A DNA stretch of 64,000 nt from Verrucomicrobiota bacterium. Its GTDB lineage: Bacteria > Verrucomicrobiota > Verrucomicrobiia > Opitutales > Puniceicoccaceae. Position numbers and translations under genes: made by a program. The stretch's first letter is position 1. Each line of letters opens with the position of its first letter. Below are positions 25,899 through 35,855 of this stretch, piece by piece. Under the pieces are notes generated by a model. That model worked only from the letters and a program-made list of their open reading frames with translations, searched no databases and was not told the origin of the DNA. The stretch spans positions 28,395 through 92,394 of the forward strand of contig JBCDMB010000013.1 of assembly GCA_038744685.1 (NCBI GenBank), given 5' to 3'.

Positions 25899-28253
25899 AT
25901 GTTCAAAACAACTCCTATCATCATTGCCCTTATCGCTGCCCTGTCATCCAACTCAATGGGCAACGTTCAAAGGACTGTCGACAGGCTTCCCGAAACCACT
26001 CTTGCCCAAAAACTCAAGAAGCAGCTACTGCTCTGGGGAATCGAGGACGCCGCCGCCTATGAAGAGGCGGGTATGCAAGACTATGCTGAAGAGCACTACC
26101 GGGATATCGCGGCCTTGGCTAGAAAGGACTTTCCGGAGCCGGATCCAAATACTCTGGCGGAACTCCTCATTCCCATGCAGGAACCCGACCCTGATCGTAA
26201 CCCGGCCCTTGCTCGCATTTACCAGTCAGTAGAAAAAGCCATGAGGGAGGACGAGCGATTCCCGAAGGGACAATTCACGCCAAGGCTCAATAATGGATGG
26301 TATTATACACGACAGGCTGAAACCCTTCATCTACTGGCGTGGGCGTTCTGCCACCCTCAGAGCGAGTATTATCTGGATCCAGAGTTGTTTCCCATCGTCA
26401 TGCGTCGTCTCTCCCAGAGCCTGGAGTTCTGGTATAACGATAGTGAGCAGAGGATCATAGTGGGTGAAAAGGATCTTGGCACCAGCAGTGGCCTCGACTC
26501 CGAACAGGATTTCAAGGAGACAGCCAGTGCGCTCCTCTACATGATGCTTACTGTCCCGGACTACTTCCTCCCAGCAGAGAAGGAACGCTGGCTGACCGGC
26601 GTGCGACGTAAAACTGAAATTCCAATGCGTAGCCACGTTGTACAGGCCGACAACTTCATCAGGCAGACGCCAGAAGTATATTCATCCAAGGTCTTCCGCA
26701 TTCCCAACAAGAATTACAACTGGATGGTCGGTCTTGCGATTTCGTCCCTCCTGTTGGACGACGAGGAGTTGATGGAAGGTGCCCTGACGATCCTCGAAAT
26801 GTTGAACCTCTCCATTTACGAGGACGGCGGGATGCCCTATATCAACTACGAGAATGAATGTCCCTCCTATCATGGAATTCACGTGGTGGGTAACCTGTGG
26901 ATGCACAGGCTAACAGGCGAACCGCGTGCGATGGAAAATCTCGAGAAGCTGCGTCGGTTTTATCCGACCCATGTGGAGCCAAGTGGAGAATTGGAGTATT
27001 TCACCGATACTTTCGCCAAGCATTACTTTTCAGGACCGGGAGTCGCCAAAACCGGCTCCACTATTCTTGCGCAGCTCTTCTCCTGCCCGCAGAATCAGCG
27101 AATCGCCGAGGTCAGCGGAGGGGCCGATTCTGTCAACACTCCAATGTTTGCCGAGATTTACCGTCCCGGTGTAGAGGCTGCGGCTGGGCAAGATCAGTTC
27201 GTCTTCTATGACCGCAATATACAGGGCCCACGCGGCCGTTTCGGTGACTGGTCCTTCGCGGGCACTGGCCGGATCTATGACCCCGATAGGAAACTGCGTC
27301 GCGGTAAGGACACCCTGGTTGGAGCCATGATCAGCGACGACCCCTCCGAACGAAGGGGACGACCGCTTAACGCGGCGATTGCCGCTGTGAATATCGGCGT
27401 TCTGAAGCCGGAGGAAGACCGGGTGGGCAAGCTGCGGGAGTTCAACTATTACATGCTCAGCACCCGCGAGCAGAATACGGATATTGTCGGTCCTAATTTT
27501 GCCAGTTTCTCGAGCCATTTCATTCCCAAGGGATCCAAGTCCAACTGGAGACATACCTTGTCAGAATACCGGACCAACCAACTCTTCCTAATGTTGCCCG
27601 ACCGCCTCGTCGGCTTTGTCAGCCTCGACGCCAGTGAAGAAGAACCGAGTGGAGAAGTCTCCGGCGAGATCCGCCTCTACGATGGCCGCAACAGGCACAG
27701 GACAGAGGTCGGTAAAAGACACGACCTCGAGAAGAACGGTGAAGACAGTTTCATTTTTGGCAGGATGCAAATCCAGCTCGTCGAGCATAATTTCGAAGAA
27801 GTTGTTGTTGAGCCCACCTTTCTCACCCAGTACGGGGCGGATGACGCAGCCGAATCCGTCTTCCTGGAACATTCAGGCGATGGGCAGGAGCAATTCTACT
27901 TCGTTTTCGAGGGCTTTGATCACACCAGTTCTGAGCCTTCCGAAATCGCCGTGAAAGAGGACGGGCCTCTGCGCATGCTAGCCGTCAAAGCAGGCGAGAC
28001 TCAATACATGGTCCTTCAGAACACCAGTGATTCTACTGTTTCGGTCCCGGTCTTTGAAATAAAGAGAGGCCAAACCCGCCATCTTTACCGGGGCACCGGA
28101 CTCGAATCCAGCCGCGAGGAGATCGACCGCAGTGTCGACGAAGTCAGTGTAGAGCCATTCTCCCATATTGTTATGGTCGACGGCCCCGATCTAGGAGAGG
28201 CAGAACCCTACAGGATCATGGTCGGAGCTGATTTGGTTGAGGATCCTAGTTGA
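25899..28253 (+). CDS. Exported putative polysaccharide lyase, family A copy 2
   Basis: A 784-residue paralogue of the preceding gene with a signal peptide (TPIIIALIAALSSNSMG). It begins with the same R-L-P-E-T-T-L-A-Q-K-L motif seen as D-L-P-E-T-T-V-N-E-K-L in copy 1. It also has CHPQSEYYLDP, EDGGMPYINYENECPSYHG, HVEPSGELEYF and FYDRNIQGPRGRFGDWSF. The two copies have clearly drifted apart, so different specificities are likely. 56 bases separate the genes. The stop is followed by the fossil of a third copy. Confidence 0.6.
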   Translation: MFKTTPIIIALIAALSSNSMGNVQRTVDRLPETTLAQKLKKQLLLWGIEDAAAYEEAGMQDYAEEHYRDIAALARKDFPEPDPNTLAELLIPMQEPDPDRNPALARIYQSVEKAMREDERFPKGQFTPRLNNGWYYTRQAETLHLLAWAFCHPQSEYYLDPELFPIVMRRLSQSLEFWYNDSEQRIIVGEKDLGTSSGLDSEQDFKETASALLYMMLTVPDYFLPAEKERWLTGVRRKTEIPMRSHVVQADNFIRQTPEVYSSKVFRIPNKNYNWMVGLAISSLLLDDEELMEGALTILEMLNLSIYEDGGMPYINYENECPSYHGIHVVGNLWMHRLTGEPRAMENLEKLRRFYPTHVEPSGELEYFTDTFAKHYFSGPGVAKTGSTILAQLFSCPQNQRIAEVSGGADSVNTPMFAEIYRPGVEAAAGQDQFVFYDRNIQGPRGRFGDWSFAGTGRIYDPDRKLRRGKDTLVGAMISDDPSERRGRPLNAAIAAVNIGVLKPEEDRVGKLREFNYYMLSTREQNTDIVGPNFASFSSHFIPKGSKSNWRHTLSEYRTNQLFLMLPDRLVGFVSLDASEEEPSGEVSGEIRLYDGRNRHRTEVGKRHDLEKNGEDSFIFGRMQIQLVEHNFEEVVVEPTFLTQYGADDAAESVFLEHSGDGQEQFYFVFEGFDHTSSEPSEIAVKEDGPLRMLAVKAGETQYMVLQNTSDSTVSVPVFEIKRGQTRHLYRGTGLESSREEIDRSVDEVSVEPFSHIVMVDGPDLGEAEPYRIMVGADLVEDPS

Positions 28254-28263
28254 CTCAGTACTG

Positions 28264-28472
28264 GATGCCGAGGGACTTACAGATGTTGAACATCCACAAA
28301 ATCTACCCAAAGACGAAAAAAACCTACACACCTACAGCCAGGAAAACCCATACATTTTTACCGTCGAAGTCTATCCCGCTTGGTTGCAGCCGGCCACCAG
28401 GTCCTGATCCAAAACCCCGATCCTGATGATCTGGTGCCGGGTCAGTACAATTTTGACGAGTTGATGCGGTAG
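28264..28472 (+). pseudogene. Fossil C-terminus of a third family A gene
   Basis: Frame 1 from about 28264 to 28410 encodes LHTYSQENPYIFTVEVYPAW, nearly the same as LHTYSRENPYIFTIEVYPAW of copy 1. After the joint near 28390-28395 another frame reads HQVLIQNPDPDDLVPGQYNF and ends in a stop at 28472, matching the end of copy 1 (HQVLIYSADPDDLKPGLYDF). About 75-80 residues present in copy 1 between these segments are missing. The 5' part of the gene is also gone. It is more like copy 1 than copy 2, so it is a remnant of a tandem duplication followed by deletion. Confidence 0.85.
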
Positions 28473-28503
28473 GCGATCAAGAGAAATTCGATCAGAATCC
28501 CAC

Positions 28504-28590
28504 GCGGCATCGCGCAAGCGCGAGCCCTACAATTCACAGAAAACGCCGTAGTGCCTTTCTCCTGTAGGGCCTTTGCTTGCAAAGCGCCGT
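28504..28590. repeat. REP inverted pair between convergent operons
   Basis: The copy at 28504-28530 has stem TCGCGC-AA-GCGCGA, a paired change from the usual TCGTGC-AA-GCACGA. The opposite copy is at 28564-28590 with stem CTTTGC-TT-GCAAAG. Placed between two convergent transcripts, it may also act as a two-way terminator. Confidence 0.8.
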
Positions 28591-28630
28591 CTGCAGTGGA
28601 TCAGATCAACGCCCGACCTGGATGACAGAA

Positions 28631-30928
28631 TTAATCGATCCTGACCAACAACCCTTTCTCATCATCCTCGCGGAAACGGATGAGGGATTCCTGATCCGGC
28701 CAAACAGCTAGGATTTCTTCCTCTGACACGGTGGTCCGTGGCACCAAATCTCCTACCCGAAAAGGGAACAGCAGTATTCGAAAATGAGGAGCCGTTGATT
28801 CCACAGGAATGATCAGTCTTTTGCCCGTCGCGTCACGATGAGCGGTATAATCTTCGATTCGGAAATCGATGACCTCGGGAGTCTCACCGGACGTGTCATC
28901 CGCCCGTAAGACCCGCACGAGTAAACAAGGCTCACCCGGGGCCGGTTCGACGCCGATCTCTCCCAGAATCAAATCCCGACCGACCTGTTTCTTGATCTCC
29001 AGATCGGTCGGCAGTTGCAGATACCATTCATAAGTTCGTTCTTTTCGGTCTTTCTGGATATCATCAAACACCACCACAAAAGGGTTTTCTCCTCGGGCGG
29101 CTACGGTCCCGCGAATCGCTTTTTCCACCTCATTGTAGGGACGTTTGCGCAAACCGTTCGTGTGGGAGTAGCCTGTTTCACTGCCGTAAAGATGATCGGG
29201 TGCCCAAGCAGGAAGGTAGTCGACTGGCCAACCGAGATCGGCAGGTCCAGCCATCTCCTTTTCCCAGGAAAGATAGCGCGAATCGTTCACCGTTGGCCAG
29301 GGCGGCGTCCACTCCCAGTCGTAGGCATACTTGAGGTCGGCTACGGCGATGGAACCGTTCTCATCGTCACTCTGGCAAAGAAAACGAACCGAAGGTGCTT
29401 TGTAAGGCTGAGCCTTTCCATCAATGTGAACCAGCGAGTGCATCTTACTCGACGAAAAGAGACGGAAGTCACCCGCAAAGGCCCAGTTACGACCGAGCGC
29501 ACTCATCGTAATATTCCCCCGATCCACCCGATCGTGGCCGATCAAAAAGGCATCGGATCGCGCATCCAAGGTGAACTGGAGGGCGTCTTCCGACCAGTCG
29601 CTCCGAAAGACCTGCTTGCCCCGTTCGGGGTAAAAAACCGTTAGAGATAAACCAGACTCTTCCAGCACTTCCTCACGGCTTTCTGGTCCCTCCCATTGGT
29701 CCCCGTAGATCATCCAATCCAACCAACCCTGCCAACGGAACCGACGCTCAAAATCATCTCCGATGAGGTAGCGGTAAATATAATTGGCGGCGGGAGAATC
29801 CGGATACATGTAGCGGGCGATCAGCGTCGAAGTCGGATACAGCTCTGCATAGGGCCCTCCGGAAGCACCTCCCATGAATTTACCGCCGGGCTGCGGTTCA
29901 TACTCACGGACCATGTAGTCGATGAAATTCCGAAACTTTTTAGTCTCAAAAATATTATAGCCGCGACGAGCGAGCACCATGAATCCCCGGCCTCCAGCGC
30001 GCAATCCCAAGTCAGGTCCGTAGCCATCTTCGTGGCACGCTCCGGCTTCGGTGAAGGACACGTCCCAGTAATCCCGCAAGACTTGGCTAATGTTCTCGAA
30101 AGTTTCCTCGTCGAATCCCGGCTCCCCTTCGATCGCTGCGAGGAGCACCGCGAGGTCACCGTGATAACCGTAATGATTACTCCCGGCAAACCCTAACGGC
30201 ATATCCATTCCATAGGCACGACGTCCTTGTGTCGAAACCGCAATAGCCTCACTCACGATCTCCCGCTGCTCCTCCGTCATATCGTTATACAAAACGTCGT
30301 AGCTAAGAGCGAAACCTGCAGCTCCAATCGTCCAACTGACTTGAACGTCAAATTCGTCCGTTTCCCAGATATTGAAACGTTCGTTCAGTTTAAGTCCGGT
30401 CCCGCCCCGGACGTCACCTCCGGCATTCATTTCTCTGGAGGCGATCAACAATTTCGCATGGTTCACAATTGTCCCGATCATGACCTCTTTCAGGTATTTG
30501 TCATCGAAGAGAACCGCGTAAAGGGAAGCCATTCCCCAGCGAACGTTACGTGCTTCGTCCGGTTTGATGTATTTCTCGAGCTCTTCCACGGTGGGGTTCG
30601 AGAAATCAGCCTCAGCAAAACCCCCATAGTTGCGGATCATTTCGGAATTCACCCGCTGCATGATCGGCCAGAATGCCCGGCTGAAGTCGCTGTTAGAATC
30701 CAACCGGCTACGAATCTCTGGCAAATCATCTGCTGTAAAAAACACCCTCGGATGCTCTCCAACCGGTGGTAGAGGAGACAATTGCCTCGCCTCTTCTCCT
30801 CGTAAGGATAACGTATTTAAAATATCACTACATAAAAACACAGAGAGAACTGCGACTCTAAGAAACGGAGCTGCCCGGCTAAATAATTGCGCGCAGCACG
30901 ACGTTAGGGGTAACCGTGCCGTAGTCAT
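28631..30928 (-). CDS. Exported heparinase II/III-like polysaccharide lyase
   Basis: About 765 residues from the Met at 30928 (MTTARLPL...). A hydrophobic segment (FLRVAVLSVFLC) suggests export. Family signatures are present: GEHPRVFFTADDLPEI, MDMPLGFAGSNHYGYHGDL, A-R-S-D...IGHDRVDRGN, and NPFVVVFDDIQKDRKERTYEW. The frame opens at 31036, but that start would overlap the shared promoter region with the divergent gene and puts 36 unlikely residues before the signal; 30937 is a second possible Met. It stands alone on the minus strand, divergent from the lyase at 31155. A uronate-containing polymer is the expected substrate. Confidence 0.75.
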   Translation of the reverse strand: MTTARLPLTSCCAQLFSRAAPFLRVAVLSVFLCSDILNTLSLRGEEARQLSPLPPVGEHPRVFFTADDLPEIRSRLDSNSDFSRAFWPIMQRVNSEMIRNYGGFAEADFSNPTVEELEKYIKPDEARNVRWGMASLYAVLFDDKYLKEVMIGTIVNHAKLLIASREMNAGGDVRGGTGLKLNERFNIWETDEFDVQVSWTIGAAGFALSYDVLYNDMTEEQREIVSEAIAVSTQGRRAYGMDMPLGFAGSNHYGYHGDLAVLLAAIEGEPGFDEETFENISQVLRDYWDVSFTEAGACHEDGYGPDLGLRAGGRGFMVLARRGYNIFETKKFRNFIDYMVREYEPQPGGKFMGGASGGPYAELYPTSTLIARYMYPDSPAANYIYRYLIGDDFERRFRWQGWLDWMIYGDQWEGPESREEVLEESGLSLTVFYPERGKQVFRSDWSEDALQFTLDARSDAFLIGHDRVDRGNITMSALGRNWAFAGDFRLFSSSKMHSLVHIDGKAQPYKAPSVRFLCQSDDENGSIAVADLKYAYDWEWTPPWPTVNDSRYLSWEKEMAGPADLGWPVDYLPAWAPDHLYGSETGYSHTNGLRKRPYNEVEKAIRGTVAARGENPFVVVFDDIQKDRKERTYEWYLQLPTDLEIKKQVGRDLILGEIGVEPAPGEPCLLVRVLRADDTSGETPEVIDFRIEDYTAHRDATGKRLIIPVESTAPHFRILLFPFRVGDLVPRTTVSEEEILAVWPDQESLIRFREDDEKGLLVRID

Positions 30929-31026
30929 GATCCGCATCGTCCAGCAGTCGATTACTATGTCAATACTTGATACGAAATGAAACATAAAAACCCAATTATT
31001 CTCACCTTTTTCGGTTTCACGAGTCG

Positions 31027-31050
31027 TTTTGCGCAAAGAGGTAGTTGTTT
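31027..31050 (+). promoter_or_regulatory. Candidate operator in the divergent lyase promoter
   Basis: TTTTGCGCAAAGAGGTAGTT followed by GTTT matches the element at 22297-22320 at 21 of 24 positions. It lies between two divergent lyase genes, about 100 bases from each chosen start, with the palindrome TTTGCGCAAA at its left half. Confidence 0.4.
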
Positions 31051-31154
31051 CACTCAGTGTGCTTCAAGAGGTTGGTGAGGGTCGGAAGCTTAAGTCCTTT
31101 AGTTTTCTTAAGAGCGAATACAAAAGGCCGCGGGATTCGCCTTCAACAACCCCA

Positions 31155-33623
31155 ATGAAACAGTTTTACCTTCTAGTTCTTCCCCTCCTAGTTGTCAGCA
31201 GTTCTTTAATGGCAACAGACCTGCAACCCTCTTCGCCCCGTTTCTCCGCCGAGCAAATCTTGAATGGTGAATTTCCCGGCAGAGAGCCTTCTCCGGCGCG
31301 TCAAGTGACTCACAAAATCGAAGGTTTCGACTACAGTCGACTCTACTCAGTCCCTTCTCCGGGAATACACCCAAGAGTGCTTTTTGGTCCCGAAGACTTA
31401 CCACGAATCAGAAAGCAATTCCTCAACAACCAGTATGCGGCTGAGATGTTGGAACAACTGAGAGCGCGGACGGAGCGAAACTTATCGGGACCCGATGGAT
31501 GGGGCAGCGAGCTATTTGCCGCGATGGCCAGCAGTGACTTGGATAAGGTCAACGAGGTATGGAAGGACCCTCGCAACCCAAGAAAAGAAGGACCACCCGG
31601 AAGCGGCGGAGATCCTTTTGCAGCAGCCCTCATGGACAAGGCCTTTCTCAACTTGATCGACGAAGACAGCGAAAGTGGAGCAGAGGTGGCAGGAGCAACC
31701 GCTACTTTGGCGAGGTTTCTCCAACCTCTTGTCGAAAAGGCAGCCAGAAGCCCGGGGAGCGAAAACTACTGGCTGTCGGTTCGCAGAGTCATGGGAGACA
31801 GTGCCACCATCGGATTCCTTTATGACTTTGCTCAACCTTACATGACTTCCGAGCAAGCGGATGTAACCCGGAAGCTCATCGCGACCGCGGTTAGTGGACG
31901 CTATGGACTCGGGATGGACCTACCGGCACACTGGGTCAACTGGAACTTCATCGGGATGGGTCTCTATTTTCCGTTGCTGGCACTTTCCATCGAAGGGGAG
32001 CCAGGGTACGATCCCCGAATCTACGAGCGCGGATGCGACGTGGCAAAAAATTATATTCTTTGGGGAAACTCTGCCAACGGCGTCGGAACAGAAGCGATTG
32101 GATACCATACTGCGGGCATGTCTCACACGGCGATACTGATGTTGGCCATGGCGAACCGGGGGGAAAATCTCTTCACCTTAGAGCGGTGGCGGCGCATGTT
32201 CGACACTTGGGGAATCTACACGATGCAGCCCTACGGAGCCGAATGGCAGAGTAGCGGCGACTTGGGGACATTTCCACCGAATCCGTCGCTGGTCAGTGTC
32301 GCCTGTTTCTTTTTTCCCGAAGACAAGAGAATAGCCTTCGTTGAACAAAACCTCGAGAAGCCAAGACTCGCAGGACGGATGGACAACCGTCTTCTTCAAC
32401 TACTCTGCCCTCCAAATCCTAACGGTGATTTCGGAACGATCAAAGCCTCCTCTCTAGGACTGGCAGACACTCTCTTTGACGAAGAAAGAGGCATCCTATT
32501 CACGCGCACCGGTTGGGACGAAGAGGATACTTATCTCCAAGTAGTGTGTCGAGACGACACCACATTCGCTTCTCACGACCACCCTGATCGCGGCGCATTT
32601 TACTTTACCTCCCACGGACAGGCTTGGGCAGTCAGTTCAATGCGGATGACTGAACCGCAATATCTCAACCAAATTACGATCAACGGTCGCGGACAAGGGG
32701 CCTTTGCTCCTCCTGGAGAGTGGGTCGAAGTGATCGATTCAGAGGAGGCCACTTTCGCAGTCATGGACACGAAATACTGTTACGATTGGCAATGGCAAAA
32801 GACCGCTTTCCTAACATCCGACAAACAGCTTGAAGACGAGCCTTGGCTAGAGTGGATCCGAGAACCGCGCGACCGTCTATTGAGCCGTTTCCCCCTCGAC
32901 CTGTGGGAACGTGATCCGTTACCGGTCGTCCAAGAGTATTATGAGGGATATCTGGCTGGCAATCCTCGGATGTGGGGTGCCGAAGATTCCTGGGTGGTTC
33001 GAGCACCACACAATCCGGTCAAAAAAGCGTTTCGGACTGTCGGTCTCGTTAGAGGAGAACACCCTTACCTACTCATCTTCGATGATATTCAAAAAGATGA
33101 CGCGGAACAGTTTTACCAATGGTTTATGCGGATCCCAAATCAGGTAGAACCGTATGAAATGGGAGTAGACGAGGTGATCCTCGGGCCCATTACTGATCGT
33201 AGGGACAACTCCCACAGGGTCCACCTGCCACACAACATCAGTGGCAGGCCACTTCCTGAGAAAGGCGAACCAATGCTCTTGATCCGGGTTCTACAAGCGA
33301 ACCAGCCCGACATCCCGTCGCGTCAGAATACTCTATCCGTCGAGACCCTTAATTTTGTGAAACACGACGATACCTTTCAATACTCCGGTCGTGAAATGGG
33401 GCTTGGCAAGAGACTGGTCATTCCCAGTCGGTCCGTAGAACCGGAATACAAGGTTCTCATGTATCCTTACTACCATGGCGATCCACTCCCGGAAACCGAA
33501 TTGTCGAAAGACGGAAGCGTCCTCACCATTCAATGGGAGGATCAAGTCGATGAGTTTCGATTGGCTGAAGACGAAGAAGGCTTGACTCGCTTCGAGATGA
33601 CACGTCTCGACCCAACACGATAA
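31155..33623 (+). CDS. Exported heparinase II/III-like polysaccharide lyase
   Basis: An 822-residue protein. The ATG at 31155 begins a clear signal peptide (MKQFYLLVLPLLVVSSSLMA); the frame opens 126 bases earlier inside the promoter region and was not used. Signatures: PGIHPRVLFGPEDLPRI (about 66), GMDLPAHWVNWNFIG, C-R-D-D...SHDHPDRGAFYF (about 467-485), HPYLLIFDDIQKDD (about 636) and KVLMYPYYHGDPLP. The SHDHPDRGAF motif is the fullest form of the heparinase-type His motif in the window. First gene of a six-gene operon; 18 bases separate it from the fucosidase. Likely cuts a sulfated uronate-containing chain for the downstream fucosidase and sulfatases. Confidence 0.8.
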   Translation: MKQFYLLVLPLLVVSSSLMATDLQPSSPRFSAEQILNGEFPGREPSPARQVTHKIEGFDYSRLYSVPSPGIHPRVLFGPEDLPRIRKQFLNNQYAAEMLEQLRARTERNLSGPDGWGSELFAAMASSDLDKVNEVWKDPRNPRKEGPPGSGGDPFAAALMDKAFLNLIDEDSESGAEVAGATATLARFLQPLVEKAARSPGSENYWLSVRRVMGDSATIGFLYDFAQPYMTSEQADVTRKLIATAVSGRYGLGMDLPAHWVNWNFIGMGLYFPLLALSIEGEPGYDPRIYERGCDVAKNYILWGNSANGVGTEAIGYHTAGMSHTAILMLAMANRGENLFTLERWRRMFDTWGIYTMQPYGAEWQSSGDLGTFPPNPSLVSVACFFFPEDKRIAFVEQNLEKPRLAGRMDNRLLQLLCPPNPNGDFGTIKASSLGLADTLFDEERGILFTRTGWDEEDTYLQVVCRDDTTFASHDHPDRGAFYFTSHGQAWAVSSMRMTEPQYLNQITINGRGQGAFAPPGEWVEVIDSEEATFAVMDTKYCYDWQWQKTAFLTSDKQLEDEPWLEWIREPRDRLLSRFPLDLWERDPLPVVQEYYEGYLAGNPRMWGAEDSWVVRAPHNPVKKAFRTVGLVRGEHPYLLIFDDIQKDDAEQFYQWFMRIPNQVEPYEMGVDEVILGPITDRRDNSHRVHLPHNISGRPLPEKGEPMLLIRVLQANQPDIPSRQNTLSVETLNFVKHDDTFQYSGREMGLGKRLVIPSRSVEPEYKVLMYPYYHGDPLPETELSKDGSVLTIQWEDQVDEFRLAEDEEGLTRFEMTRLDPTR

Positions 33624-33641
33624 TTGAACCCTTCGTAAGGC

Positions 33642-35780
33642 ATGGTCCGTCTCCAATTAATGTCGATTTTCGTTGTGACGGTTATTCTGCAAGGGCTGCA
33701 AGGCCGTGAGCCCACATACCGACCCGATTGGCAATCCATCGCCACCCACCAGATTCCCGAGTGGCTCGCCGATGATAAATTTGGCATCTTTATTCACTGG
33801 ATGCCCAACAGCGTTCCGGCCTTCCACGACGAATGGTATGCACGACTGATGTATATGGAGGGACATCCGGTTTTCGAACACCATCGAAACGAATGGGGAG
33901 ATCAGTCGGAGTTCGGATACAAAGACTTCATTCCTCTGTTCACCGCAGACCAATGGGATCCCGATGAGTGGGTTGCCTTTCTCAAGGAGTCCGGGGCCCG
34001 GTTTATCGTCCCCAATGCTGAGCATCATGATCACTTTGCTCTTTGGGACAGCGACTTAACCCGGTGGAATTCGGTCGAAATGGGGCCAAAGCGGGACATT
34101 GTCGGAGATCTGGCAAAGGCAACTCGGAAAGCCGGACTTCGCTTCGGTGTCTCCAACCATCGAGCCCGCGGCTGGAATTTCTACACCTACAAACCAGCAT
34201 TCGATACCACAGATCCCAAGTACGCAGATTTCTACTGGCCTCAGTACGGGAAAGAACCCGACCCCGAATGGCTCACCGACTGGCTAAATCGCCTCTACGA
34301 ACTCGTCGACAAGTATAAGCCCGATCTCATTTGGTTCGACTTTGGTTGGGGACTCCGCAATCCGGTGTTCGAGCCCTACCAGAAGGAGTTTGCCGCTTAC
34401 TATTACAACCAGGCGGACGCTTGGGGAAAACAGGTGTGCATTATCTACAAGGGAGATGATCTTCCGAAGGGAGTTGGCTTGCTGGATGTCGAACGCGGCA
34501 AACTGGATCGCCTCTGGCCCGTCCTGTGGATGACCGATACCACCGTGTTTGAAGATACCTGGGGTTATGTTGAAGGAGCGCCATTGAAAAGTGTCGATCT
34601 ACTGCTCCACGACTTTATCGACATCGTCAGCAAGAACGGAACCCTCCTCCTGAACATTGGACCGAAAGCGGACGGAACCATTCCCAATGACCAACGAGAG
34701 GTCCTCCACCAAATCGGTGCGTGGCTCAAAGCCAATGGAGATGCCATCTACGGAACCAGACCGTTTTTGGCCTACAAGGACGGTGAGGCCATCCGCTACA
34801 CCCGCAAAGCCAACAATGTCTATGCGATCTCTCTCCAGCGGCCCGAAGGTCCCATTTTGCTCCGGGAGATGACAGAATCCAAACTAGGTGGTCTACAGGT
34901 AGAAAGTGTACGACTTCTCAATGGCGGAGCAGAGGTCGAGTGGAGCACGGGACCCGAAGGCTTGACCATTATTCCTCCATCCGACCTACCCGGCATTCGG
35001 GCATGGGTGTTCGCGGTTAGGCTCAAGGGCCTGGGCTTCGACAAGCCTTCCGTGCGTTTAGAGCACCGAGTTGAGGGAATCGCGGTTTTCGCTCACGGAG
35101 ATGTCCACAACTTTACGGATGAGGTCCAGGTCGTGAACGCCCGCGTGTTTCTCAACGGCTCCCGACAGGGCTCCGTTAGTCGTGTAAAAATCCCACCCGG
35201 CGAATCCGCTAACGTTCTTTTCGAACACCGCGATCAAAATCACTACGGAGCGAAGCATTTGTTACTCACCGGAACAGAATCGAGCGTCAACACGGTGGCG
35301 ATCGGACGAGAGAAACCAGAATCCGATACCGCTGTCTTCGCGTTTCCCGCTATTCCCATGATCGGAACCTGGCAGTTTCATGAAGGAGACGACACACTCT
35401 GGCGGGAGACCAATTATGACGATTCCGAGTGGCAAAAAACGATCGTCCCCGGTAGGTGGCCATTGGGTAACAACACACAGGGAAAGACAGGCACCTTCCG
35501 ACGAACGGTAACCATTCCCAATAAATGGGAAGGGCGGAACCTTTACATGAATCTCGGCATAATCCGCGATGAAGACACTGTTTGGGTCAACGGTGAACAA
35601 GTGGGCAAAAAGCCTTACGAAGAAGTCGAATTTCACACTGCATTTGAAATCCGTAAATATCGAATTCCCGCCACCGCCATTCACTTCGGCGAGAAAAATG
35701 TCATCACGGTCCGGGTGACCGATCACGAGGGACGAGCCGGACTCGTCGGACCCCCTGGTTTCATTACCGTGGCTGAGTAA
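33642..35780 (+). CDS. Exported GH29 alpha-L-fucosidase with C-terminal jelly-roll domain
   Basis: A 712-residue GH29 enzyme with a signal peptide (MSIFVVTVILQGLQG). Catalytic-domain marks are WLADDKFGIFIHWMP, NAEHHDHFALWDS, the S-V-E-M-G-P-K-R-D loop, and LIWFDFGWG with nucleophile Asp233. Beyond the usual beta-sandwich (about 340-460), residues about 560-705 form an added domain like the sugar-binding jelly roll of GH2 and beta-galactosidases (GTWQFHEGDDTLWRETNYDD, DTVWVNGEQVG). This could bind glycan. It differs from the signal-less GH29 at 4358-5860, giving the locus one periplasmic or outer and one cytoplasmic fucosidase. Second gene of the lyase-sulfatase operon. Confidence 0.9.
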   Translation: MVRLQLMSIFVVTVILQGLQGREPTYRPDWQSIATHQIPEWLADDKFGIFIHWMPNSVPAFHDEWYARLMYMEGHPVFEHHRNEWGDQSEFGYKDFIPLFTADQWDPDEWVAFLKESGARFIVPNAEHHDHFALWDSDLTRWNSVEMGPKRDIVGDLAKATRKAGLRFGVSNHRARGWNFYTYKPAFDTTDPKYADFYWPQYGKEPDPEWLTDWLNRLYELVDKYKPDLIWFDFGWGLRNPVFEPYQKEFAAYYYNQADAWGKQVCIIYKGDDLPKGVGLLDVERGKLDRLWPVLWMTDTTVFEDTWGYVEGAPLKSVDLLLHDFIDIVSKNGTLLLNIGPKADGTIPNDQREVLHQIGAWLKANGDAIYGTRPFLAYKDGEAIRYTRKANNVYAISLQRPEGPILLREMTESKLGGLQVESVRLLNGGAEVEWSTGPEGLTIIPPSDLPGIRAWVFAVRLKGLGFDKPSVRLEHRVEGIAVFAHGDVHNFTDEVQVVNARVFLNGSRQGSVSRVKIPPGESANVLFEHRDQNHYGAKHLLLTGTESSVNTVAIGREKPESDTAVFAFPAIPMIGTWQFHEGDDTLWRETNYDDSEWQKTIVPGRWPLGNNTQGKTGTFRRTVTIPNKWEGRNLYMNLGIIRDEDTVWVNGEQVGKKPYEEVEFHTAFEIRKYRIPATAIHFGEKNVITVRVTDHEGRAGLVGPPGFITVAE

Positions 35781-35855
35781 AATCCCTACGCTTTTTTGAA
35801 CTATGCGCTTTCTTAGGAATACAAACCGACCGAAACCCTCCCCTTCCTTGTCACA

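Noticed and set aside
31029..31154. Upstream extension of the lyase at 31155 and the matching extension of the divergent lyase to 31036
   Set aside because: The two extensions overlap across the shared promoter and neither starts with a signal peptide; internal Met codons do.
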